8,033 nucleotides of DNA from an uncultured Ruminococcus sp. (GCA_945867875.1 CAMBJF010000102.1:1-8033); one strand, 5' to 3'. Shown: positions 1 to 6,300, numbered from the stretch's first letter. The notes: generated by a model not told the origin, from the sequence alone. Numbers and translations are program-made.

Positions 1-26
1 TTCTAAACATTCTTTTGTTTTTTCAG

Positions 27-41
27 CTGTCTACTTGACAG
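27..41. repeat. Short inverted repeat near window start
   Basis: Arms CTGTC and GACAG flank a 5-nt spacer. Read on the minus strand the stretch is TGTCAAGTAGACA, preceded by a run of C and followed by an A-rich tract. It is not followed by a T tract on either strand, so it is not a convincing terminator. A TG...CA-bounded sequence followed by an A-rich leader could be the end of an insertion sequence whose body lies outside the window, but no transposase coding is visible. The rest of positions 1-58 shows no gene. Confidence 0.3.
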
Positions 42-50
42 GGGGCACTT

Positions 51-85
51 CAAAGAAAGCACCGCAGACAATATATCTGCGGTGC
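51..85 (-). terminator. Rho-independent terminator of the amidase gene
   Basis: A perfect 10-bp stem (GCACCGCAGA at 59-68 pairing with TCTGCGGTGC at 76-85) encloses a 7-nt AT-rich loop. On the minus strand it is followed directly by TTTCTTTG. It begins 7 nt after the amidase stop codon. The plus-strand side lacks a T tract, so the signal is directional and ends the minus-strand transcript. Confidence 0.85.
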
Positions 86-92
86 ATAATCA

Positions 93-821
93 TCAGTTCA
101 TAAATTCATTCAGCCCCGAAAACAGTGTAAAAGCCACCTGCTGCTGATATGTGCTGTCCGTGAGCTTTGCGGCTTCATCGGGATTTGAAAGGAATCCGCA
201 CTCCGCCATTACCGCAGGATTTTCACAGAAATAGCAGAGGTACAGCTCCTTGCCGCAGAGCTTTGTCTCCCTCGTATTCTCAGGCTGCAAATTCTGCACG
301 AATTTGTTCTGGAGGATAGACGCAAACCGCTCACTTTCGGGATTTGCCGCCGAATAAAACATCTGGGCCCCGCTGAATTTCGGGTCGGTGTATGTATTCT
401 GATGAATGGAGAGGCAGACGGAATTGGGGAATTTATTGAAAAGCTCCAGCCTGTTTTCCATATCCGATACCTTCTGATTGCGTACACCCGTAACGCCGCT
501 GTCGTGAATGGAAATGTCCCTGTCTCTAGTAACGGCGGTGTCATAGCCGTAGAGCCTGCACATATCACGGACGGAGAGCATTATGCTCAGGTTTATCCCC
601 TTTTCGCACACACCCTCTGCTGTGGAGCAGCCCCCGTCCATACCTCCGTGACCGCAGTCCAAAACAACAATCCGCCCCTGTGGGTCAGCGTCCCCCGTGT
701 TGACATAAACTGCGCTGTCGATCTTATCCACGGCATAATGTATCATCGCCGCCGACGCAAGGACTGCCAGCGCCGAAAACACCGCCGTTCTGTATTTTCT
801 GAATTCAAAGCTCATATTCAA
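93..821 (-). CDS. cwlD: CwlD-like N-acetylmuramoyl-L-alanine amidase, membrane-anchored
   Basis: This is a zinc-dependent peptidoglycan amidase (Amidase_3 family) that cleaves the bond between N-acetylmuramic acid and L-alanine outside the membrane. The 242 residues are close to Bacillus CwlD in length. An N-terminal hydrophobic segment (about residues 12-31) follows a basic stretch and should act as signal anchor. The catalytic domain starts near residue 50. Visible motifs are DCGHGG with zinc ligand H58, E73 in CEKGIN, H140 in SIHQN, and the catalytic E207 in AECGFLSN. CwlD makes the muramic lactam of the spore cortex, but whether this organism sporulates cannot be told from here. The start is ambiguous. 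TTG at 821 has an AAAGGA Shine-Dalgarno 6 nt upstream, while ATG at 815 gives a protein two residues shorter with a 12-nt spacer. Nine cysteines are unusual for an exported domain. The gene lies between two terminators, so it probably has its own promoter in 822-892, where only weak candidates such as TTGCAT are seen. Confidence 0.88.
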   Translation of the reverse strand: MNMSFEFRKYRTAVFSALAVLASAAMIHYAVDKIDSAVYVNTGDADPQGRIVVLDCGHGGMDGGCSTAEGVCEKGINLSIMLSVRDMCRLYGYDTAVTRDRDISIHDSGVTGVRNQKVSDMENRLELFNKFPNSVCLSIHQNTYTDPKFSGAQMFYSAANPESERFASILQNKFVQNLQPENTRETKLCGKELYLCYFCENPAVMAECGFLSNPDEAAKLTDSTYQQQVAFTLFSGLNEFMN

Positions 822-892
822 GACCTATCCTTTCATTATTCTCTTCGGACAAAGCTCCTGTTAATACATATGAGAATGGGTCTGAAATAATG

Positions 893-926
893 CAAAAATC
901 CCTCTGTGAAAGTCTCACAGAGGGAT
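893..926 (-). terminator. Rho-independent terminator of gdhA
   Basis: A perfect 12-bp stem (ATCCCTCTGTGA at 898-909 with TCACAGAGGGAT at 915-926) has a 5-nt loop. On the minus strand it is followed by TTTTTGC. It lies about 30 nt after the gdhA stop codon. There is no T tract on the plus-strand side, so it serves gdhA and separates it from the amidase gene. Confidence 0.9.
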
Positions 927-957
927 AATTCATCGTAAAGCTATTTGATCTTTAAAA

Positions 958-2325
958 TCAAACGCATCCCTGAGCCTTCATAGCCTCAGCAACCTTAAGG
1001 AAGCCTGCAATGTTTGCACCTGCCATATAGTTGCCTTCCATACCATACTCCTTAGCAGCGCTGTCGCAAGCCTTGAAGATGGAAACCATAATGCCGTGGA
1101 GCTTAGCGTCAACCTCTTCAAATGTCCAAGAAAGTCTCTCGCTGTTCTGGCTCATTTCAAGACCGGAAGTAGCTACGCCGCCTGCATTTGCAGCCTTAGC
1201 GGGACCATAGAGGAGACCGCTTGCGAGGTATGTATTGATAGCGTCGGGAGTAGAAGGCATATTAGCGCCCTCTGCGATAGCAAATGCACCGTTTGCAACG
1301 ATAGCCTTTGCGCCTTCGCCGTCGATCTCGTTCTGAGTTGCGCAGGGAAGAGCGATGTCAAGCTTGATATCGCCTGCGTTGCACTTAAGTGTCCAAACGC
1401 TGCCCTCGTGGTACTCAGCATTCTTGTGGGAAGTTCTGCCGATGTACTCCTTGATTCTGCCTCTCTCAACTTCCTTGATCTGCTGAACGAGCTCGAGCTC
1501 GATTCCGTCGGGATCGTAGATGTAGCCGTTGGAGTCGGAAACTGTGATCACCTTAGCGCCGAGAGTTGTAGCCTTCTGGCAAGCATAGATAGCAACGTTT
1601 CCGGAACCGGAGATAACAACGGTCTTGCCCTCAAAGGACTTGCCGTTAGCCTTGAGCATCTCATCTGTGTAGTAGCAGAGACCGTAGCCTGTAGCCTCTG
1701 TTCTTGCGAGAGAACCGCCGTAGGTAAGACCCTTACCTGTGAGAACGCCTGTGAACTCGTTGCGGAGTCTCTTATACTGACCGAACATATAGCCAATCTC
1801 TCTTGCGCCTGTTCCGATGTCGCCTGCGGGAACGTCGGTGTCTGCGCCGATGTGCTTGCAGAGCTCAGTCATAAAGCTCTGGCAGAAACGCATAACCTCT
1901 CCGTCGCTCTTGCCCTTGGGGTCAAAGTCGGAACCGCCCTTGCCGCCGCCCATAGGAAGGGTGGTAAGGCTGTTCTTGAATACCTGCTCGAAGCCGAGGA
2001 ACTTAATGATACCGATATATACGGAAGGGTGAAGTCTGATACCGCCCTTGTAAGGACCGATAGCGGAGTTGAACTGTACTCTGAATCCACGGTTTACCTG
2101 AACCTTGCCGTTGTCATCAACCCAGGGAACACGGAAAACGATCTGTCTCTCAGGCTCTACGAGTCTGTCGAGAACACCTGCCTCAACGAGATCGGGTCTC
2201 TTTTCGATAACAGGCTCGAGGGTCTCGATGACCTCTGTAACTGCCTGAATAAATTCGGGCTCACCCTGGTTGCGCTTCTTTACTGTCTCAAGTAAATCAA
2301 TAAGATATTTGTTTTTTAACGCCAT
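958..2325 (-). CDS. gdhA: Glutamate dehydrogenase, NADP-type hexameric
   Basis: The enzyme catalyses reversible reductive amination of 2-oxoglutarate with ammonia to give L-glutamate in the cytoplasm, linking nitrogen assimilation to carbon metabolism. The 455 residues match the usual length of the bacterial hexameric small-subunit class. The substrate domain carries K93 in PYKGG, K117 in FKNSL, the catalytic K129 in GGGKGG and D169 in PAGDIG. The nucleotide-binding domain carries GSGNVA at 240-245, with S263-D264-S265 at the end of the second strand. The overall pattern fits the NADP(H)-using E. coli GdhA type more than the NAD catabolic type, but cofactor choice is inferred. ATG at 2325 has a strong GGGAGG ribosome site (2334-2339) 8 nt upstream. 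The gene has its own near-consensus promoter and a strong terminator, so it is probably transcribed alone. An open frame of about 400 codons on the opposite strand is a shadow of its codon use. Confidence 0.97.
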   Translation of the reverse strand: MALKNKYLIDLLETVKKRNQGEPEFIQAVTEVIETLEPVIEKRPDLVEAGVLDRLVEPERQIVFRVPWVDDNGKVQVNRGFRVQFNSAIGPYKGGIRLHPSVYIGIIKFLGFEQVFKNSLTTLPMGGGKGGSDFDPKGKSDGEVMRFCQSFMTELCKHIGADTDVPAGDIGTGAREIGYMFGQYKRLRNEFTGVLTGKGLTYGGSLARTEATGYGLCYYTDEMLKANGKSFEGKTVVISGSGNVAIYACQKATTLGAKVITVSDSNGYIYDPDGIELELVQQIKEVERGRIKEYIGRTSHKNAEYHEGSVWTLKCNAGDIKLDIALPCATQNEIDGEGAKAIVANGAFAIAEGANMPSTPDAINTYLASGLLYGPAKAANAGGVATSGLEMSQNSERLSWTFEEVDAKLHGIMVSIFKACDSAAKEYGMEGNYMAGANIAGFLKVAEAMKAQGCV

Positions 2326-2352
2326 TGTTAAAACCTCCCAAATAAATTCAAC

Positions 2353-2378
2353 TTATGCCAAATCTCCCTTTCGCATAA
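2353..2378 (-). promoter_or_regulatory. gdhA leader hairpin with mini-ORF
   Basis: In the predicted gdhA leader, TTATGC and GCATAA arms (6 bp) enclose a 14-nt loop containing AAAGGGAG. The same span reads as a 7-codon frame (MRKGDLA, ATG at 2376, TAA ending at 2353). With a start site near 2383 this frame would have almost no leader, and the stem is short and AT-rich. It may be chance; it is listed because it occupies about half of the leader. Confidence 0.2.
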
Positions 2379-2389
2379 AGCCTGATTAT

Positions 2390-2418
2390 ATTATAGCATC
2401 TCTTTTTACATTTTGCAA
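2390..2418 (-). promoter_or_regulatory. gdhA promoter
   Basis: On the minus strand there is TTGCAA (2418-2413), a 17-bp spacer and a perfect TATAAT (2395-2390). Transcription should start near 2383, giving a leader of about 58 nt that includes the GGGAGG ribosome site. The -35 element has only four of six consensus bases and lies inside a repeated ATTTTGCAA sequence, which would suit regulation by a protein binding there. Confidence 0.8.
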
Positions 2419-2440
2419 GATTAAAAATGCAATTTTGCAA
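2410..2440. repeat. Direct repeat ATTTTGCAA x2 at the gdhA -35 region
   Basis: ATTTTGCAA occurs at 2410-2418 and again at 2432-2440, exactly 22 bp apart, or about two helical turns. The first copy covers the gdhA -35 element. A third TTGCAA lies at 2511-2516. The spacing and position fit a dimeric or paired regulator site, but the whole interval is very AT-rich, so chance repeats are possible. The rest of 2441-2521 is A/T-run DNA with no gene. It has no GC-stem terminator for the upstream rsmI gene, only a T run after its stop. Confidence 0.4.
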
Positions 2441-2521
2441 AAAAAATCTTTCAATTTTTTTGAGCATTTTCAACAAAAATTGCTTTCAAACATTGTTCTA
2501 TGAATTTAACTTGCAAAAAAA

Positions 2522-3346
2522 TTACATCATAGCGGAATATATATCATTTTTTCTTATTCCCGTAACAGACGCAGCCTCCTTGCAGGCATCGGTGAGCTTA
2601 ATGCCCTTTTCGGTCAGCTCCTTTGCAAGCTTTACAGCGTCATCAAGGGTGTATTCCCTGTCATTTTCATTCTCGGAAGCGCCCTCAACAACAAGGACAT
2701 ATTCGCCCCTCGGAGAGTTTTCCTCATAATACTTCACAGCCTCGGAAAGGGTCGTGCGCATGACCTCTTCGTGCACTTTTGTAAGCTCCCTGCATATGGA
2801 AATACGCCTGTCACCGAAGTATTTGAGCATATCCTCCAGTGTGGCTCTGAGCTTGTGAGGGGCTTCATAGAATATAAGCGTATGGGTATCCGCCGCCACA
2901 GCTTTGAGATGGTCAAACCTCTGTTTTTTTGTGACGGAAAGGAAGCCCTCAAATGCAAAACGTGATGCAGGTATGCCGCAGACCGCCGCCGCAGTCGCCA
3001 TTGCGGTAGGACCGGGAACGGATTCCACGGAGATATCAAGGTCACGGCATTTTCTCACAAGGTCCTCTCCCGGGTCAGATATGCAGGGCATTCCCGCATC
3101 TGTGACCACAGCACAGCTCTCGCCGCTCCGGAGCCTGCCGATTATATTTTCCGAAACGTGGGCGGCGGAATGCTCGTGATAGCTTAAAAGCGGCTTTTTT
3201 ATCTCAAAATGATTGAGCAGCTTCACCGTCACTCTCGTGTCCTCCGCACAGATAAAGTCCACCTCGGACAATATCCTCACCGCACGGTATGTTATATCCT
3301 CAAGGTTGCCTATGGGCGTTCCCACAACATAAAGCTTTCCCGACAC
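2522..3346 (-). CDS. rsmI: 16S rRNA (cytidine-1402-2'-O)-methyltransferase RsmI
   Basis: RsmI uses S-adenosylmethionine to methylate the ribose of C1402 in the decoding centre of the small ribosomal subunit. It belongs to the tetrapyrrole methylase fold. The 274 residues are near the family length. Motifs in order are VGTPIGNLEDIT (8-19), AEDTR (34-38), SYHEHS (55-60), VTDAGMPCISDPG (81-93), VPGP (110-113), EGFL (133-136), FYEAPHKL (159-166), CRELTK-HEE (185-194) and RGEYVLV near residue 215. It begins with GTG at 3346, with AAGGAG (3355-3360) 8 nt upstream; that start places the VGTP motif at the usual distance from the N terminus. It starts only 14 nt after the stop of the TrmN6-like gene, so the two are very likely co-transcribed. 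This matches the yabB-yabC neighbourhood of Bacillus subtilis, without the small yazA gene between them. Confidence 0.96.
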   Translation of the reverse strand: MSGKLYVVGTPIGNLEDITYRAVRILSEVDFICAEDTRVTVKLLNHFEIKKPLLSYHEHSAAHVSENIIGRLRSGESCAVVTDAGMPCISDPGEDLVRKCRDLDISVESVPGPTAMATAAAVCGIPASRFAFEGFLSVTKKQRFDHLKAVAADTHTLIFYEAPHKLRATLEDMLKYFGDRRISICRELTKVHEEVMRTTLSEAVKYYEENSPRGEYVLVVEGASENENDREYTLDDAVKLAKELTEKGIKLTDACKEAASVTGIRKNDIYSAMM

Positions 3347-3360
3347 AGCTTATTCTCCTT

Positions 3361-4089
3361 TCAATTCTGCTCCGCATAATGGCCGTATATCTGCGCAAGC
3401 TCGGGGCTTACCCCACCGCTGCCGCTGATGTACAGCTGGGGCAGTACCTTCATAAATGCGCCGCCGCCCTTTCGTCCCTCAATGAGAAACAGCCACGGGG
3501 CGCTTTCCGAATCTTTTGACACGAACCGCAGTGTTTTCGGCTCGATACCGTTTGAACGCATTGCCGAAATAACGTCAGCAAGCCTCTCGGGGCGGTTGCA
3601 TATGCACAGTCTCCCGCCAAATTTCAGCAGTCTTTTTGCAGCCGCACATACATCATTTATATTGCATAAGATCTCGTGCCTTGCGATCTTGTGAGCATCA
3701 AGCTCGCTTTCTATCCCCGCCTTGTATGCCTTGTAGGGCGGGTTGCAGGTCACAAGGTCGCAGATGTCAAGTGGTGCTTCCTTTGTAAGGCTTTTTAAGT
3801 CCATACAAAGAGGGTACACCTCTTCGAGCTTTGACCTCTCCACCGTTATGTCAAACTGCTTTATTGCCTGCTCCTGAATGTCGATGCCGTAGACCTTTTT
3901 GGGGGCATATCTCAGCTTTTCCAGCACCGCAATTATGCCGCAGCCCGTGCCGAGGTCGCAGACTATATCCTTGTGTCTTGCCCTTGCAAAATCCGCAAGG
4001 AGAAATGCGTCTGTACCGAAGGTATGCTCCTCAGTAACGCATATCTCACAGCCGTCTCCAAGCTTTTCAAATGTATCGAATTTACCCAT
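3361..4089 (-). CDS. trmN6: TrmN6/YabB-type tRNA adenine-N6 methyltransferase
   Basis: This is a Rossmann-fold S-adenosylmethionine methyltransferase of 242 residues, related to E. coli YfiC/TrmN6, which modifies A37 of tRNA1(Val), and to B. subtilis YabB. Visible elements are the family N-terminal FGTDAFLLADFA (24-35), the cofactor loop DLGTGCGI (45-52), the acidic residue D70 in GIDIQ that should contact the cofactor ribose, and the catalytic NPPY (116-119) typical of amino-group methylation of adenine. The ARHE stretch after NPPY and the C-terminal KVLPQLYI are also typical of this family. ATG at 4089 has AGGAG (4097-4101) 7 nt upstream. The gene starts 18 nt after the cellulase stop and ends 14 nt before rsmI, with no terminator on either side. 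The family assignment is firm; the exact tRNA substrate is inferred from relatives. Confidence 0.9.
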   Translation of the reverse strand: MGKFDTFEKLGDGCEICVTEEHTFGTDAFLLADFARARHKDIVCDLGTGCGIIAVLEKLRYAPKKVYGIDIQEQAIKQFDITVERSKLEEVYPLCMDLKSLTKEAPLDICDLVTCNPPYKAYKAGIESELDAHKIARHEILCNINDVCAAAKRLLKFGGRLCICNRPERLADVISAMRSNGIEPKTLRFVSKDSESAPWLFLIEGRKGGGAFMKVLPQLYISGSGGVSPELAQIYGHYAEQN

Positions 4090-4107
4090 TAAACCGCTCC
4101 TGTGAAT

Positions 4108-6153
4108 TTATTTTCCAAGTGCCTTGCCGTTTTCGCCTAAAGGTATCTCGTGGTCAAGGCCCACAAATTTGCCGTCCTCCTGCCAGAGGACTTCCTTTAC
4201 AAATTCATATTTTTCGTTGTCCCAAGTGGTGAAATCGTCCTTTACAAGTCCGCCCGTATCGCCCGAATTGGCATTGAAGCACCAGAATGTGTGATTTATT
4301 CGCTTTTCCTTGATAAGCTGTCTCAGATAGGTCATCCATTTCAGATTTGGCTGAGTCATATAGCCGCCCCACTCGCCGATAAGCAGGGGCGCTGTGCCCT
4401 CTTCATTTATATAGAGCCAGTTGTCGTACCAAGCATCACGATACAGGGATTTATATGTATAATCGCCCTTGAACCACTCCTGCTCATAGACCGCAGGGCC
4501 GCAATCGTGAGGGGAATACACAAGCTTGTTCTGATATTTTCCCAGATCAACAGGGTCATTCTTTACACCTCTGAGGTTTCCGCCCCACCAGGTGGAATAG
4601 TAATCTCCGGGGTTTGTTGAGCTGAAATCGCCGTTTGATTTGATGTCCTTGGGATATATCTCGATGCCCTCCACCATAACGAGGACGTTGGGATTTTTGC
4701 CGAGAACTGCTTTTGCGGCTTTTTCCGCAACATATTTCCAGTTGTCACTGTCCTTGCTGCCGTCCCATTTTGCTCTCGGCGACTCGTTTGCCTTGCCGTG
4801 GGGTTCATTTTTCAGGTCATATGCAATTATGGTGTCATCATTCTTATATCGTTCAGCCATCCAGGAAAGTGCAGAAAGATAGTCTTTTTCGGTCACATTT
4901 CCCTCATACCACATATTCTTCATATGACCCATTGAATCGGTTTTTGCGCAGTGAATGTCGATCATAATTTTGAGCCCGTTTGCCCTGCACTGACCCACAG
5001 CATAATCGAAAATTTCAAGGCTGTTCATTCCCACAAGATATGAATTTGTTGCCTGATTGAAATTCGCAGTGGGATAATTTCCCGAAGCCCAGTTATTGAT
5101 AAGCTCCGCAGAAATTGGCACACGAAGGAGATTGAAGCCGTGGTCGGCAATTGATTTGAGTGATGTGTTAAGGTCACAGCTCCACAAGCCGTCAAAGGTG
5201 TTGGTGCCCGTGTTGTAGCCGAACCAGTTCACGCCTGTGAGCCACACCTCTCTGCCGTCCTTGTCAACTATCTTATTGCCCTTGACGGAAAGCCAGTCAT
5301 CGGTGGTGGGGGCGGGAACGTCCTTTGCCTGCACGGGGGCTTTGAGAGCAGTACCCGTGCTCGATGAACCGCCCGATGATGAAGCGGCAACAGCGCCAAG
5401 GGAGCAGATAAGCTCTGCCTTGCCTGTGTCGATATCTCCGGGGTTTTTGAGTATCATTCCGAAAGTGCCTTCCCCGCCTGACGAAATAGTCTTGTTGTGG
5501 TCAACGGGGGTAATGGTCATTTTGCCGTCTTTGAGGTCAATGCCGCAGTTCCACGACTGCTCTACCGCTGCGGACTTGCCCACATATATAACGGCAGTCC
5601 AACCGTCGATATTTGCATCTGATTTATTTTTCACGGTTCCGTCTATCTGAGAATAATCCGCCGTTCCGTCATTCCAGCCGTTGGGGACGGATATCACAAG
5701 CTCTGTTTCATCAGATGATGTCTTTTCGGACTTGTCTGCGGTCTTTGCCGTTTCCGCATTTTTGGCAGATGTTACAGTCTGCTTTGTCTCCGCAGAAGTC
5801 TGCAAAGCCGTTGTCACAGCAGGCTTTTCGACTTTTGTCTCAGCTATTTCGGGCTCGGTGTCATCTGCATTAGCATCATTTGCGGCAGTCCCCGCAGACA
5901 CCGCCGTTACAGTTGCCGCACCGCCGTTTCCGTAGGGGTCATAATCATCGGCAAACGGGTCATAGTCATCGCCGAAAAAGCCAGATGTTTCGGGGGTATC
6001 GGTAATTTCCGAAGCCGTGACGGTCACAGACTGCTCCGATATCTCAGGGATATCAGGTGTCTCCTCTTCCTTTCCCCCGCAGGCGGCAAGCATTGCCGAA
6101 ATCACAAGGACTGATGTTAATTTTACAAATGTCCGTTTAAAGCCGTTTCCCAT
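4108..6153 (-). CDS. Lipoprotein cellulase: CBM2-like module plus GH5 (subfamily 1-like)
   Basis: A 681-residue surface glycoside hydrolase that should cut beta-1,4-glucan chains internally (endoglucanase). The N terminus has basic residues, a hydrophobic core and the lipobox LAAC with C25, followed by GG, so it is predicted to be lipid-anchored on the outer face of the membrane. Residues 26-149 are a long linker rich in Thr, Ala, Glu and Asp with a DDYDP repeat at 62-73. Residues 150-253 resemble a CBM2-type cellulose-binding fold, with W160, W185 and W201 as candidate surface aromatics. A Gly/Ser linker follows (258-268). The GH5 barrel spans about 285-660 with R344 (LLRVP), the acid/base E450 in KNEPHG, H549 in YSPHD, the nucleophile E594 in LIGEWGG and W624. 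WWGGNL and the barrel start GVNWFG resemble subfamily 1 enzymes such as Acidothermus E1. There is no dockerin or SLH domain. ATG at 6153 has AGGGGG 8 nt upstream. It leads a likely operon with two RNA methyltransferase genes. Confidence 0.93.
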   Translation of the reverse strand: MGNGFKRTFVKLTSVLVISAMLAACGGKEEETPDIPEISEQSVTVTASEITDTPETSGFFGDDYDPFADDYDPYGNGGAATVTAVSAGTAANDANADDTEPEIAETKVEKPAVTTALQTSAETKQTVTSAKNAETAKTADKSEKTSSDETELVISVPNGWNDGTADYSQIDGTVKNKSDANIDGWTAVIYVGKSAAVEQSWNCGIDLKDGKMTITPVDHNKTISSGGEGTFGMILKNPGDIDTGKAELICSLGAVAASSSGGSSSTGTALKAPVQAKDVPAPTTDDWLSVKGNKIVDKDGREVWLTGVNWFGYNTGTNTFDGLWSCDLNTSLKSIADHGFNLLRVPISAELINNWASGNYPTANFNQATNSYLVGMNSLEIFDYAVGQCRANGLKIMIDIHCAKTDSMGHMKNMWYEGNVTEKDYLSALSWMAERYKNDDTIIAYDLKNEPHGKANESPRAKWDGSKDSDNWKYVAEKAAKAVLGKNPNVLVMVEGIEIYPKDIKSNGDFSSTNPGDYYSTWWGGNLRGVKNDPVDLGKYQNKLVYSPHDCGPAVYEQEWFKGDYTYKSLYRDAWYDNWLYINEEGTAPLLIGEWGGYMTQPNLKWMTYLRQLIKEKRINHTFWCFNANSGDTGGLVKDDFTTWDNEKYEFVKEVLWQEDGKFVGLDHEIPLGENGKALGK

Positions 6154-6192
6154 TTTATTGTCCCCCTGTCAGATTTTTTCGCCGATTATATA

Positions 6193-6213
6193 GTGATATT
6201 AACATTATATCAC
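6193..6213. promoter_or_regulatory. 21-bp palindrome over the cellulase -10 and start site
   Basis: Perfect 7-bp arms, GTGATAT and ATATCAC, are separated by 7 bp. The palindrome contains the whole -10 box (6204-6209) and the predicted transcription start (about 6197) of the cellulase promoter. A protein bound here would block RNA polymerase, so a repressor operator is the simplest reading. No regulator gene is in the window, so the binding protein is unknown. Confidence 0.55.
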
Positions 6214-6232
6214 CTTTTGCCGCTTACGTCAA
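6204..6232 (-). promoter_or_regulatory. Promoter of the cellulase-trmN6-rsmI transcript
   Basis: On the minus strand TTGACG (6232-6227) and a perfect TATAAT (6209-6204) are separated by 17 bp, an almost ideal sigma-A promoter. Predicted start is near 6197, giving a leader of about 44 nt ending in the AGGGGG ribosome site. Such a strong core promoter overlapped by a palindrome suggests control by repression. Confidence 0.85.
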
Positions 6233-6270
6233 CCGTTTTGCTTTGTGATGCACGGGTATAGCTATAAATC

Positions 6271-6299
6271 GCAATACTGCAAAAATTTACTGCAATACT
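6271..6299. repeat. Direct repeat GCAATACT x2 upstream of the plus-strand promoter
   Basis: GCAATACT occurs at 6271-6278 and 6292-6299, 21 bp apart (two helical turns). It ends 1 bp before the -35 box of the plus-strand promoter. ACTGCAA is also repeated at 6276-6282 and 6289-6295. Same-face repeats abutting a -35 box are the usual place for an activator. The remaining intergenic DNA between 6233 and 6270 shows only a TATAGCTATA palindrome (6257-6266) and no gene. Confidence 0.4.
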
Positions 6300-6300
6300 A

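Noticed and set aside
402..890. Plus-strand frame of 162 codons opposite the amidase
   Set aside because: No family resemblance; it crosses the 5' end of the amidase gene, whose catalytic motifs are all intact on the other strand.
1096..2295. Open frame of about 400 codons on the plus strand opposite gdhA
   Set aside because: It is the mirror of strongly biased codon use in a highly conserved gene. It has no recognisable domain or promoter, and gdhA matches its family along its whole length.
2441..2475. A/T-only hairpin after rsmI as a terminator
   Set aside because: The stem would be built only of A-T pairs from homopolymer runs, which forms by chance in such DNA and would be unstable.
6238..6268. 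Second plus-strand promoter (TTGCTT with TATAGC or TATAAA)
   Set aside because: Spacers of 13 or 19 bp and weak matches, compared with the well-formed TTGAAA-17-TATACT promoter downstream.
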